Positions 15,163 through 23,142 of a stretch of DNA of 64,000 nt are shown here, in pieces (the first letter of the stretch is position 1; the number at the start of each line of letters is the position of its first letter). Location of the stretch: contig CAYLYS010000004.1 of NCBI GenBank assembly GCA_964388175.1, forward strand, positions 6,999 through 70,998. Reading direction: 5' to 3'. Made by a program: the position numbers and the translations under genes. Origin of the DNA: JAITWN01 sp964388175. Its GTDB lineage: Bacteria; Pseudomonadota; Gammaproteobacteria; SZUA-140. The notes below the pieces were generated by a model. The model was given only the letters and a program-made list of their open reading frames with translations. It ran no database searches and had not been told where the DNA came from.

Positions 15163-16926
15163 TCAGAAACGACGGTTTATCTGAAAATAGATAATATTGT
15201 AATTGTCGTCATTCTGATCGCCGGAGAAACTGATGTAGCGCCAGCTCAGACTGGTATCCACCAGCCCGATCACGTAGTCCAGTCGGTTCTCCCACTCTGC
15301 GCGGTCTATCCCCTCGTCCGTGGCCGCGCGCGCAATACGCAAATCCGAGTTGAACCGAAGCTGGGCTATGTCGAACAAGCCCATGTGCCGGTAGGTCACC
15401 TGGCCGGTTGCGGTTACTGTATCATTATCCCGCAGCCCGTTGAAGTCCCGGCTCACCATTTGCACCGTCAGATTTCCGCTCAACATGCTGTACAGACTGA
15501 GCGTCTGATTGCGCATGAACTGCAGATTGGCGAATTGCTGATTGTCGTCCTGATCGCCGAATCCGCGGGAATCCGACAATGTCAGGTGGATCATCGTCGT
15601 CCCGCTCTCACCGTGCCGGTCCCATGACAGGCTGCCGGTGTGATCCAGGCGCTGGGTATTGATATCATCGGCCGTATCCGCCGTTTGATAAACCGTGCTA
15701 ACCGACTGGCTCAGACTCAGGCGGAAAGTCCCCCGTCCATCCGTCATCCACATGCGCTGCGCATCGTGCCCGAGGCGGACCAGCCCGGTCAGCAAGTCCT
15801 CGCTGCCGGTATTCTGGTTCTGGGCCGATGCCTGAGCATGCCAGTTATAGGTGAAATGGGTGAAAAGCGGGCGCAGATCGGATTGATAGAGCGCGCCGAG
15901 GCGCTGCCGGGAGGTCATATCCACACCGGCGGTATTGGTGTCCGTGACATCGACATTGGCGTCGAAACGCAGATTCTTCGTGTACTGATAAAAAGCGCCG
16001 GCGGTGGCGCTGACGCTGGCCTGATCGATCTCCCTGCCAGCGTTACTCGCCGCCATGTCGAAGAGGCGCACGCCCGCGCTCACCGACAGCGGTCTGTCGA
16101 CCGGCCGCCAGAACAGAAAGCTCGACACCTGGGTATACGTTATATCCGCCCTGGCCAGATTGGTGCTGCCGGGCGCCTGTGCCGACCGGGTATCGGAATC
16201 GTAGTAGCTGACCATGGTATCGAAGCGCAGCGCCCGATCCGGATGGTAGAAGTGCTCGACGTTGAGCAGCTTGATATCGTTGTCCTGATCGATGGTCGCC
16301 AGCTCTATTTGCTGGTAGCTGGTCCTGGCGCTCAGGGTATGCTGCGGGCGGCGCATATTGTATTCCAGCCCGATCAGCTGATCCTTGTAGCTCTCGATAC
16401 CGCGCGACTCCCAGGTGCCATGATCGAAGCGCAACTGAAAACGATCGCCGACTTCGGTCAGATAGCTCTGGCGCAGCGACAGCCGCCGCGTCTGAAAGTC
16501 ATAACTGCTGAGCCCGGACACGGGATTGGGCAGCGTGACCGAATCGACGCGGCTGTCGCTCATGCGGTAGGACAGCGAAAAAGGGGTACGGCTTTGCGGC
16601 AGGACGTTGAGATCGAGATCGAGACCGAGAATGGTCGTGCGCGATGAGGCGCCCGCATCATAGCTGCTGGCATCCTGGGTCGCGCGCAGCCCCGCGGACA
16701 GATTGGCGAACCACGGCTCCCACAGATAGGCCTGCGCGTTCAGCGCGGCACGCAACTGGTTGCTGTGCGCATCGCTGTTGTCGCTGCCCGTGATCGAACG
16801 GAAGGTATAGCCGACACTGCCGGAAACGTCGCTCACTCCGACCGCCGCCGCCGCAGCCTGCGCACTCCACAGCGCCGCGGCCACCGCGCACAGCATCGAA
16901 CCGAGTTGACGCTTCCCCTCTGGCAT
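15163..16926 (-). CDS. Outer-membrane beta-barrel protein, candidate cytochrome conduit or export porin
   Basis: A 587-aa protein with signal peptide (about 1-27). The mature part is made almost entirely of alternating-polarity strands with short turns (for example LRFDTMVSYYDSD, LSVSAGVRLFDMA) and ends in NRRF. A terminal aromatic residue is the classical C-terminal signal for BAM-assembled barrels. Length would allow roughly 24-28 strands, similar to MtrB/PioB-type barrels that enclose cytochromes, but I see no N-terminal CXXC of the MtrB type and cannot assign a family. It is placed between a parvulin chaperone and triheme cytochromes. Function as a sheath or secretion pore for haem proteins is inferred from context. 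Confidence 0.8.
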   Translation of the reverse strand: MPEGKRQLGSMLCAVAAALWSAQAAAAAVGVSDVSGSVGYTFRSITGSDNSDAHSNQLRAALNAQAYLWEPWFANLSAGLRATQDASSYDAGASSRTTILGLDLDLNVLPQSRTPFSLSYRMSDSRVDSVTLPNPVSGLSSYDFQTRRLSLRQSYLTEVGDRFQLRFDHGTWESRGIESYKDQLIGLEYNMRRPQHTLSARTSYQQIELATIDQDNDIKLLNVEHFYHPDRALRFDTMVSYYDSDTRSAQAPGSTNLARADITYTQVSSFLFWRPVDRPLSVSAGVRLFDMAASNAGREIDQASVSATAGAFYQYTKNLRFDANVDVTDTNTAGVDMTSRQRLGALYQSDLRPLFTHFTYNWHAQASAQNQNTGSEDLLTGLVRLGHDAQRMWMTDGRGTFRLSLSQSVSTVYQTADTADDINTQRLDHTGSLSWDRHGESGTTMIHLTLSDSRGFGDQDDNQQFANLQFMRNQTLSLYSMLSGNLTVQMVSRDFNGLRDNDTVTATGQVTYRHMGLFDIAQLRFNSDLRIARAATDEGIDRAEWENRLDYVIGLVDTSLSWRYISFSGDQNDDNYNIIYFQINRRF

Positions 16927-16974
16927 GAATTGCGTATCCCACGTCGGCCGCCCCGCGGCCTATTCAAGTTGTTA

Positions 16975-17982
16975 TTATTCCGATGGCAACGAATCGGCCG
17001 CGCCCACGCCGATCAATTCCTCGTTGACCGTGATCGCCGTCGTCTCATGCAGGCGCGCCAGTGCATCCTGCCATGCGCGCTCGCTCAGCTCCCGGTGCAA
17101 CAGATCACCGGCGCGCTCCGCCACCAGATCGAATGCGTTCAGCTGCGGAACGACGCGCTCGTCCAGCCGGAAAAGCGCATAGCCCTGCAGCATCTGCAGC
17201 GGCGCCGAGAACGTGCCGGGCTGCATGGCATCCAGCACCTCCTGCGCCTCGCGCGCCAGCATGCCCTTGTGGACATAGCCGAGATCACCGCCCTGCGCCG
17301 CCGATCCATCCGCCGAATGCAGCCGCGCCAGATCGGAAAATGACGCTCCGTCTTTCAGTTTCGCATACAGGCGCTGCGCCTCTTCCTGCGCCGCCTCCCA
17401 TACAGCGCCACCGGACCAGGGTTCGACCCTGAGCAGTATCATCGACACACGCAGGCGTTCCGGCGTCGTGAATTTGTCCGGCTGCGCCCGGTAATACGCC
17501 AGCACGGCCTCCCGATCCGGCGCCGGCACCTGCTCGATCCGCTGCCGCAGCTGCGCGATGACGCTGTCCCCCATCAACTGCGCCCGCAGGGCTTCGCGCG
17601 CGGCAACCGGGTCGGCGCTGGCGGCGATGCGCTCGGTCAGCATGGTCATCCGGGCATCCATCCACCGCTCATCCGGCGCGATGCCCTGGCGTTCCGCCTC
17701 CTGCAGCAACAGCAATCTGTCGACCATCGCCGCGGCGACTTCACGCCGGAAGGCAGCGATATCGGCGGCGGGCACCTGACCATGATAGAAGCGCTGTCGG
17801 ACGCCGGCATGGAAATTCGCCTCGAATTCATCGATCGGGATCACCGTTCCGCCGACCACGGCAAAGACATCGGCACGATCCGGCGTTTCCTCCTGCTTGT
17901 CCTCCACACCGGCATGGCCCGCTGTCGTCAGCAGCAGAAACAAGGCCATCGTGATCGAGAAAATCCGCATCCGAGAATACAT
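16975..17982 (-). CDS. Periplasmic PpiC/SurA-type peptidyl-prolyl isomerase
   Basis: A 335-aa protein with a signal peptide, a SurA-like helical N-terminal region (VAAAMVDRLLLLQEAERQGI) and a parvulin domain at about 175-277 (RLRVSMILLRV ... FSDLARLHSADGSAAQGGDLGYV ... GYALFRLDE). I chose the ATG at 17982 because it gives a normal signal peptide (hydrophobic core FSITMALFLLLTTAGHA). The frame extends to an ATG at 18057 that overlaps the upstream cytochrome stop as ATGA, and a third candidate is 17970. Placement between a proline-containing tetrahaem cytochrome and an outer-membrane barrel suggests a dedicated chaperone for one of them. Confidence 0.85.
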   Translation of the reverse strand: MYSRMRIFSITMALFLLLTTAGHAGVEDKQEETPDRADVFAVVGGTVIPIDEFEANFHAGVRQRFYHGQVPAADIAAFRREVAAAMVDRLLLLQEAERQGIAPDERWMDARMTMLTERIAASADPVAAREALRAQLMGDSVIAQLRQRIEQVPAPDREAVLAYYRAQPDKFTTPERLRVSMILLRVEPWSGGAVWEAAQEEAQRLYAKLKDGASFSDLARLHSADGSAAQGGDLGYVHKGMLAREAQEVLDAMQPGTFSAPLQMLQGYALFRLDERVVPQLNAFDLVAERAGDLLHRELSERAWQDALARLHETTAITVNEELIGVGAADSLPSE

Positions 17983-18053
17983 GCCAGTCCGGAGCCATGG
18001 GGCGGCGGCATTCTGCCCGCAGCATGCCCTGCCGCCCAGGTAGCGCTCGCCCG

Positions 18054-18893
18054 TCATTTATTGTGGCAAGTCAGACACACTGAACTGCCCACGGGGTCTA
18101 CGCGCAAAAACAGAGGGTTGTAATCGACATGGGGATCATGGCAGGAAGCGCATTCCACATAGGGCTGCGGTTCGCCGACGAACACCCCGCGCGTTGCGAC
18201 CCGGGTGTACAGCTTCATGTCGGACTTTTCGAAATCCGACGATCCCCCGACGGTACGGGTGTTGACCCACCAGAATCTTTCGCTGCCGACGATCTTGGTT
18301 TCCGCCTGATGGAAATCCGGATCGCGCCCCGGCCCGTGCGGATTGGCCTGGGAATAGCCGCCGCCGGCATACTGCACCGAAACCGGATGATCGTCGCGCA
18401 GATCCTTGCCGAGATTGGTGATGACCGTCACCGGGCCGATCCGCCCGCCCACCGGCGCGGCCTGGCCGCTCCAGACTCCCGCCCTGAAGGCCCAGTTCTC
18501 CGCGCCCGAGCCCGGCTCGTTGATCAGTGCGTCCATGGCCTGCGTCCCGTCGTGACAGGACAGGCAGGCGATCGATACCGAGCCGATCGGCTCGATGGCC
18601 GCATCGAGACTGGTGGAACCCAGCTGGTCATAGGTGGTGAATCCGGCACTGCCGGGATCGATGTAGCGATTCCACAGAGGAACGGCGACCGAGGCATCGG
18701 CGCCGTGCGGCGTATGGCAGAAAACGCAGATCTCCGACGTGCCGCTGAAATTGCTCGCGGCATTGACGCCGGTACTGCCAAGATTATGCTTGGTATTGAA
18801 GATACCGGCGTTGACGGCGTGCGCCGACAGCAGTACGGCCCCGAGCATGAGAACCAGCCAGGAACGTCTGCAAGTATGGTGACTTGCTCGCAT
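18054..18893 (-). CDS. Tetrahaem c-type cytochrome, candidate filament-forming (OmcE/OmcS-like) subunit
   Basis: A 279-aa exported protein (signal peptide about 1-29) with CXXCH motifs starting at residues 56, 110, 248 and 273. The last motif is at the extreme C terminus (CLTCHNK). Candidate distal ligands are H36 (KHN), H63 (CHTPHG), H169 (DDHP) and H255 (CHDPH). The spread of only four haems over 250 residues, the early His, CxxCHTPH and a terminal haem resemble, from memory, the extracellular filament cytochromes OmcE and OmcS of Geobacter; this needs a structural comparison. It is the first gene of the run, followed with overlap by a prolyl isomerase. Confidence 0.9.
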   Translation of the reverse strand: MRASHHTCRRSWLVLMLGAVLLSAHAVNAGIFNTKHNLGSTGVNAASNFSGTSEICVFCHTPHGADASVAVPLWNRYIDPGSAGFTTYDQLGSTSLDAAIEPIGSVSIACLSCHDGTQAMDALINEPGSGAENWAFRAGVWSGQAAPVGGRIGPVTVITNLGKDLRDDHPVSVQYAGGGYSQANPHGPGRDPDFHQAETKIVGSERFWWVNTRTVGGSSDFEKSDMKLYTRVATRGVFVGEPQPYVECASCHDPHVDYNPLFLRVDPVGSSVCLTCHNK

Positions 18894-19018
18894 TGTTGCT
18901 TTTCATCCCCCTCTGGTCGCCGTGACCGGCGGACCACCCCACCGACGCCGGGTGGTCCGGGAACTTTACCATACTTTCCGATCGATCAGCATCACGAACG
19001 CTCGCGCTCGGCGCGTGC
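18894..19018 (-). promoter_or_regulatory. 125-bp leader/promoter region of the cytochrome run, with hairpin
   Basis: Between the porin stop and the tetrahaem cytochrome ATG lies a perfect 9-bp inverted repeat, GGACCACCC (18931-18939) with GGGTGGTCC (18950-18958). It could terminate porin transcription, although no T-run follows, or fold in the cytochrome leader. An A/T-richer patch at 18961-18980 (on the minus strand AAAGTATGGTAAAG) is the only place resembling a -10 region; I see no convincing -35. Confidence 0.4.
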
Positions 19019-20119
19019 TCACAGCCCCAGGTTGAAACGATGGATGATACCGGCGGAAACGGTGCTGACATCCTTGCCCGACGCTGCCGGACGAATCACG
19101 CTGCCGGCATCGTCATGATCGGGATGCAGGGCATAGCCGGACTGATCATCATTCAGCAGGGTCGCGCCGATCAGATAGAACTCCGTGCGCGGCGACATCG
19201 CATAGGAAAACCCGAGCGCCACCATCTGCGCGCCGCTGTCGGGACGCTGATCCAGTTCGCCCAACTGACCATAGGCCAGCTTCCAGGTGAAATTGCCTGC
19301 CACATGCGACAGGCTGCCGTACCAGGCATCGCGCTCGCCATCACCGCCGGCAAGGCGGCTGCCGTTGTCGGCCTGCTCCCAGATCAGCGCGGCGCGCGTG
19401 CCCTGGCCGAAATCCCAGCCGAACACCGCTTTCGTCGCCGAGGCATCACGCTGATCGACGGCTTCGACCTGGCCCAGCTTTTCATAACCGATACCGAGAT
19501 ACAGCGGGCCGCTGACGAAGGCCAGCGTGGCGCTGTAACCGTTGAGATCGGAAGCCTCGTCCGTACGCGGCAGTTCGTCGCGCTCACGGTCGGCGATGTA
19601 GGCGAGCGCGAAACGGATGCGCCTCTGCTCCGGCGTGGCATAGTACAGAATGTTCCGCGCCCGCTCATTGAACAGCGACTGTCCGTCGACGGCGCCGACG
19701 ATGGCGCTGTGATCGGCACGGGTATTGCGGAAGATATCCAACTCGTCGCTCAGCGCGCGATAAGGCGTGACGTGACGCCCGGCCAGCAGCACGCCGAGAC
19801 TGCCCTCGAGCCCGAGGAAACTGTCACGCCCCTCTTCACTCCAGGCGCCATCGTCGAGATCGACGCCCTGCTCGAACTGCCAGATGACGGAAAGCCGGTC
19901 GCGCAGACGCTCGCTGCCACGCAAACCGATGAACGACTTGTTGCTGCTCACCAGCAAAGCGTATTTTTTGACCGGCTCCTCTCCCGCAAGCGCATCGCCG
20001 TTGCCGATGACATCCACCGAGACGTGCGCCGTGCCATAGAGCTCGATCGCACTCTGTGCCGCTCCCGGCAGCGTGAGCGCCGCGATTGCCAGACACCATA
20101 TCGGCGCTTTGGAATTCAT
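19019..20119 (-). CDS. General Gram-negative porin
   Basis: A 366-aa outer-membrane protein. The signal peptide ends near AQS-A, and the mature protein begins IELYGTAHVSVDVIGNGD, the typical start of the 16-stranded porin family, followed by KSFIGLRGSERL and a FLGLEGSLGVLLAGR segment matching the conserved 'G.LGtv.lGR' strand. It ends RFNLGL, without a terminal Phe. I chose the ATG at 20119, which has GGAG 5 nt upstream, over a GTG at 20125. Separated from the next porin by a strong terminator. Diffusion pore; substrate not deducible. Confidence 0.85.
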   Translation of the reverse strand: MNSKAPIWCLAIAALTLPGAAQSAIELYGTAHVSVDVIGNGDALAGEEPVKKYALLVSSNKSFIGLRGSERLRDRLSVIWQFEQGVDLDDGAWSEEGRDSFLGLEGSLGVLLAGRHVTPYRALSDELDIFRNTRADHSAIVGAVDGQSLFNERARNILYYATPEQRRIRFALAYIADRERDELPRTDEASDLNGYSATLAFVSGPLYLGIGYEKLGQVEAVDQRDASATKAVFGWDFGQGTRAALIWEQADNGSRLAGGDGERDAWYGSLSHVAGNFTWKLAYGQLGELDQRPDSGAQMVALGFSYAMSPRTEFYLIGATLLNDDQSGYALHPDHDDAGSVIRPAASGKDVSTVSAGIIHRFNLGL

Positions 20120-20236
20120 ATTCACTCCAGTCAGATAGCCAGGGGAAAGTAGTCAAGGGGGCAAGATACAAGATAGGCGACGCCGGACACAAGCCGGGAT
20201 GCGGCCAGATGCGCGCAGGTCCCATACCGCCATAAA

Positions 20237-20263
20237 AAAAGCCGGGCACGAGGCCCGGCTTTT
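20237..20263 (-). terminator. Rho-independent terminator after porin 2
   Basis: An 11-bp stem AAAAGCCGGGC / GCCCGGCTTTT with loop ACGAG. On the minus strand the 3' arm continues into a run of seven T. It lies 27 bp after the stop of the porin gene at 20290-21291. Confidence 0.9.
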
Positions 20264-20289
20264 CACTACAGGTACTACTTCGCGTCGGA

Positions 20290-21291
20290 TCAGAAACGAA
20301 CCACGGCGCTGAGGATGACGGAGTCGTCGTCCGAGTTGGCACCAACGAGGATCGGATCGCCGAAGGGATCGAAGTCCAAACCGAACTCGCTGTCCAGGTT
20401 ACGCCATTCCAGACGCAGATCCAGATTGCTGGTCGCCTGCCAGTTGGCACCCACCGTGAACGCGGTCGTCTCCGCACCACCGTCGAGCTCCACCATGTCA
20501 TAGCGCAGCGTCAGGCCGACGACATCGTTCAGCTTCAGCTTGGCACCCACCGAGTAGGCGTTGTCCAGGACTTCCGAGGCGGTCAGGTAGTCCACGAAGA
20601 ACGTGGTGGCGACCGAGCCCAGATCCAGGGTGTAGTCGGCGTTGAAGTTGATCAGGTTCTCGAAGCCCGCATCCTGGGTCAGGACACCGAGGGCCAGGTT
20701 CAGGCCGGGGACGGCTTCACCGCGGACATGGGCGAGGAAAGAGTTTTCTTCATCCACGCCACCGATGTCGTTCAGCGCCGCCACGGTGATCTTGGCCGGA
20801 CCGGCGTTCAGGCCGACCGCGACACCTTCGATGTTGTTCTGGTACAGCTCGGTCGAGAAATCCAGCACTTCGGAGATCAGGCTGCGGCTGTAGGTGCTCT
20901 TGTTCGGGGCATCCTGCTTCTCGTAACCCAGCGGGTTGTTGAAGCGACCGATCTTGACCGTGGCCAGATCGTTGACGCGCCAGGCACCGAACATCTGCTC
21001 GATCTCGACCGTCTCTTCGCCAGGGCTGTAACGGCTGTTCAGATCCAGATCGATGCGGCCATAGAGATCGTCGGCAATCTTGGCACCGAAGCTCACTTCG
21101 CCTTCGGTGTGGAACTTGCGCTCAGTCTCGTTGACGCCACCGGCTTCGCCGGCATCGTCGGTAATATAGAAGGAGGTTTCAGCGTGACCGTTGACGCTCA
21201 GGCCAATCTTGTTGTCATCGCCGTGAGCGAAGGCGGCGCCGCTGGCACCGAAAGCGCTGGCAACGGCCAGAACTAGAAGTCGCTTGTTCAT
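20290..21291 (-). CDS. Outer-membrane porin-like beta-barrel protein
   Basis: A 333-aa protein with signal peptide (AAFA-H, about residue 22) and a mature sequence of amphipathic strands ending AVVRF, the terminal-Phe signal of outer-membrane barrels. The pattern 'FGAWRVNDLATVKIGRFNNPLGYEKQDAPN' (split here as two adjacent strands) resembles OprP/OprO-type and other small 16-stranded porins. Start at 21291 is chosen because of a normal signal peptide and AGGGAG upstream. The GC content of synonymous sites (GTCC, GACC, ACC-rich codons) and a near-consensus promoter suggest strong expression. Function: nutrient diffusion; specificity unknown. Confidence 0.82.
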   Translation of the reverse strand: MNKRLLVLAVASAFGASGAAFAHGDDNKIGLSVNGHAETSFYITDDAGEAGGVNETERKFHTEGEVSFGAKIADDLYGRIDLDLNSRYSPGEETVEIEQMFGAWRVNDLATVKIGRFNNPLGYEKQDAPNKSTYSRSLISEVLDFSTELYQNNIEGVAVGLNAGPAKITVAALNDIGGVDEENSFLAHVRGEAVPGLNLALGVLTQDAGFENLINFNADYTLDLGSVATTFFVDYLTASEVLDNAYSVGAKLKLNDVVGLTLRYDMVELDGGAETTAFTVGANWQATSNLDLRLEWRNLDSEFGLDFDPFGDPILVGANSDDDSVILSAVVRF

Positions 21292-21350
21292 TCTGTTGTC
21301 TCTCCCTTGCACAAGGTTGTTATAGGCACGTTCTCATCAAACGTGCGGCA

Positions 21351-21379
21351 TTTATATAACACGAGAGATAAATATGCAA
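21351..21379 (-). promoter_or_regulatory. Sigma-70-type promoter of the porin gene
   Basis: On the minus strand TTGCAT (21379-21374), a 17-bp spacer and TATAAA (21356-21351). A 6-bp stem-loop GCACGT...ACGTGC (21326-21346) follows in the 5' leader. The surrounding 21292-21552 stretch is distinctly AT-richer than the rest of the window and has no credible gene. Confidence 0.6.
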
Positions 21380-21552
21380 CACTATTTTGCCATTCATTTC
21401 AGCTTATTAAGATTGTTTTTGCAAAAATACAACAGCAGTTGTGCGCAAGATGCAAAAAGCGTCACACCCCAAGATGTAGGGGGAAGCGACGCGGGAAGAC
21501 GCAAGATGTACCAATGGGATGGGGTATCGGGCTTGCCGAAGCGGGCTACGGA

Positions 21553-21587
21553 AACGAACAAGGCCCTGTCGCAGGGCCTTGTTCGTT
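21553..21587 (-). terminator. Perfect 16-bp hairpin downstream of tRNA-Gln
   Basis: Arms 21553-21568 and 21572-21587 (AACGAACAAGGCCCTG and its complement) are perfectly paired around a 3-nt loop. It starts 15 nt after the tRNA 3' end on the minus strand and ends in TT. Probable terminator/3'-end stabiliser of the tRNA transcript. Confidence 0.65.
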
Positions 21588-21602
21588 GTCGTCACATGTA
21601 TT

Positions 21603-21676
21603 TGGCTGGGGGACTAGGATTCGAACCTAGATTAACGGAGTCAGAGTCCGTTGTCCTACCATTGGACGATCCCCCA
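21603..21676 (-). tRNA. tRNA-Gln (anticodon CTG)
   Basis: A 74-nt cloverleaf on the minus strand, with acceptor TGGGGGA/TCCCCCA, D-arm GTCC...GGAC, anticodon arm ACGGA-CTCTGAC-TCCGT with anticodon CUG, T-arm CTAGG-TTCGAAT-CCTAG, discriminator G and encoded CCA. It reads CAG glutamine codons. It is located just after rpsI and its terminator. Confidence 0.97.
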
Positions 21677-21725
21677 AGTTCGTCGAAACGAGATTGCAGG
21701 AGGAAAGGGAAAGCCAGACCTCGAA

Positions 21726-21760
21726 CGAACGGGAACGCGCCGCAGCGCCGCTCCCGTTCG
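21726..21760 (-). terminator. Hairpin after rpsI
   Basis: A 9-bp stem CGAACGGGA (21726-21734) / TCCCGTTCG (21752-21760) with a GC-rich loop, beginning 6 bp after the rpsI stop on the minus strand. The T-rich stretch (CTTTCCCTTTCC) is some 15 nt further on, so termination efficiency is uncertain. Confidence 0.55.
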
Positions 21761-21766
21761 CCTGCA

Positions 21767-22156
21767 TCAGCGCTTCGAGTACTGCGGACGCTTTCTGGCC
21801 TTGTGCAGACCGACCTTCTTGCGCTCGACGATGCGCGCATCGCGGGTCAGGTAACCGTGCTGGCGCAGCGCCTTCTTCTTGGTCTCGTCATAGGCCAGGA
21901 TGGCACGCGCCAGACCGTGGCGGATGGCGCCGGCCTGACCGCTGGTGCCGCCGCCGCGGACGGTCACATTGACGTCGATCTGGCCGCCGAGATCGGTCGT
22001 CTGCAACGGCTGGCGCACGATCATGCGCGCCGTCTCACGTCCGAAATAGATGTCCAGCGGACGCCCGTTGACAATGATATTACCGGCGCCGCGGGTGACG
22101 AAAACGCGCGCGGTGGAGCTTTTGCGGCGTCCTGTGGTGCAGATGGTCTGCGTCAT
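21767..22156 (-). CDS. rpsI: 30S ribosomal protein S9
   Basis: A 129-aa protein of the normal length, with GRRKSSTARVF at the N terminus, the RGGGTSGQAGAIRHGLARA core and the invariant C-terminal KKVGLHKARKRPQYSKR, whose tail reaches the ribosomal P site. It is 18 bp downstream of rplM, forming the universal rplM-rpsI operon. Confidence 0.98.
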   Translation of the reverse strand: MTQTICTTGRRKSSTARVFVTRGAGNIIVNGRPLDIYFGRETARMIVRQPLQTTDLGGQIDVNVTVRGGGTSGQAGAIRHGLARAILAYDETKKKALRQHGYLTRDARIVERKKVGLHKARKRPQYSKR

Positions 22157-22174
22157 CTCGATCTATCCTGCTTT

Positions 22175-22603
22175 TTAGATTTCCAGGGTCTTCGGCTGCT
22201 GGGCGGCATGCTCGTGCGTGCCGTTGGCATACACGCGCAGCTTGCGGAACATATCCCGCCCCAGCGGATTCTTCGGCAGCATGCCCTTGACGGCCAGTTC
22301 GATGATGCGCTCGGGCTGCCGCTCCAGCATCTCCTCGAAGCGCGTGGCGCGCATGTTACCGATATAGCCGGTGTGCTGATAATAGGTCTTGTCCAGAACC
22401 TTGTTGCCGCTGACGCGGACCTGGGCGGCGTTGACCACGACGATGTAGTCGCCCGTATCCACGTTCGGGGTGTATTCGGCCTTGTGCTTGCCGCGCAGGC
22501 GCTTGGCGATCTCGCTGGCGAGACGGCCGAGGGTCTTGCCGGCCGCATCCACCACGTACCAGTCACGCTTGACGGTTTCCGGTTTGGCGCTGAAGGATTT
22601 CAT
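22175..22603 (-). CDS. rplM: 50S ribosomal protein L13
   Basis: A 142-aa protein, the normal size, with KRDWYVVDAAGKTLGRLAS, YTPNVDTGDYIVVVNA, YYQHTGYIG and PKNPLGRDMFRKL signatures. The ATG at 22603 gives the conserved start MKSFSAKPETV; the upstream frame is leader. Early assembly protein of the large subunit. Confidence 0.98.
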   Translation of the reverse strand: MKSFSAKPETVKRDWYVVDAAGKTLGRLASEIAKRLRGKHKAEYTPNVDTGDYIVVVNAAQVRVSGNKVLDKTYYQHTGYIGNMRATRFEEMLERQPERIIELAVKGMLPKNPLGRDMFRKLRVYANGTHEHAAQQPKTLEI

Positions 22604-22636
22604 CGTACTGAAACCTCGAAAAAACACGGGTTGCGA

Positions 22637-22692
22637 GGGGTTGCCCCCATCCAAAGAGCGAGGATTCTACAGAATCGGCGGCCGCTAGGCAA
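22637..22692 (-). promoter_or_regulatory. rplM-rpsI promoter and leader hairpin
   Basis: Minus-strand TTGCCT (22692-22687), 17-bp spacer, TAGAAT (22669-22664). The -10 lies inside the inverted repeat GATTCT-GT-AGAATC. In the leader a GGGG-GCAA-CCCC stem-loop (22648-22637) with a GNRA-type loop precedes the ATG by about 34 nt; L13 is known to autoregulate its operon in E. coli, so the loop is a candidate site. Confidence 0.6.
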
Positions 22693-22715
22693 GAAGGACA
22701 GCCTCCCGGGCGGGC

Positions 22716-23072
22716 TCAGATCTGCAAGCGCTCGACGACCCGGCCGCCGATTAGGTGTTCGGCGACGATCTCGTCCACGTCGCGCTCATCGCGATAGCTG
22801 TACCACACGCCCTCGGGATAAACGACGATCACCGGCCCCTGCCCGCAGCGGCCCAGACAGCCGGCCATATTGACCCGGACGCCATCCCGCCCCGCCAGCC
22901 CCAGCTCCTTGACCCGGGCCTTGGCGTAATCGCGCAGGCGGCGGGCACCATGATCCTCGCAGCAGGCACGGCCGTCCTCGCGCTGATTGGTGCAGAAAAA
23001 AATGTGGCGGCGGTAAAACACCCGACGAAGATACAAGAGAAAAGGCGCCGGATACAAGAGAACGGGCGGCAT
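22716..23072 (-). CDS. Thioredoxin-like [2Fe-2S] ferredoxin
   Basis: A small ferredoxin of the thioredoxin-like [2Fe-2S] type. The segment RRHIFFCTNQREDGRACCEDH and the later NMAGCLGRCGQGPVIVVYPEG carry the four-cysteine ligand pattern of this family. The ATG at 23072 (118 aa) has AGGA 6 nt upstream; a GTG at 23021 would give about 101 aa and match the family N terminus (MFYRRHIFFC) better. Electron carrier of unassigned pathway. Divergent from the GlcF/HdrD-like gene, with which it may function. Confidence 0.85.
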   Translation of the reverse strand: MPPVLLYPAPFLLYLRRVFYRRHIFFCTNQREDGRACCEDHGARRLRDYAKARVKELGLAGRDGVRVNMAGCLGRCGQGPVIVVYPEGVWYSYRDERDVDEIVAEHLIGGRVVERLQI

Positions 23073-23142
23073 CCTGTATCCTGATGACTTGTACGCGATC
23101 CCGCGCGCAGCTACGCTGTGCCCCTGGAAACGGTCCCGCTCC

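Noticed and set aside
6843..18893. CXXC repeats as zinc fingers
   Set aside because: Each motif is CXXCH with exported signal peptides and CcsBA next door, so covalent haem attachment is the right reading.
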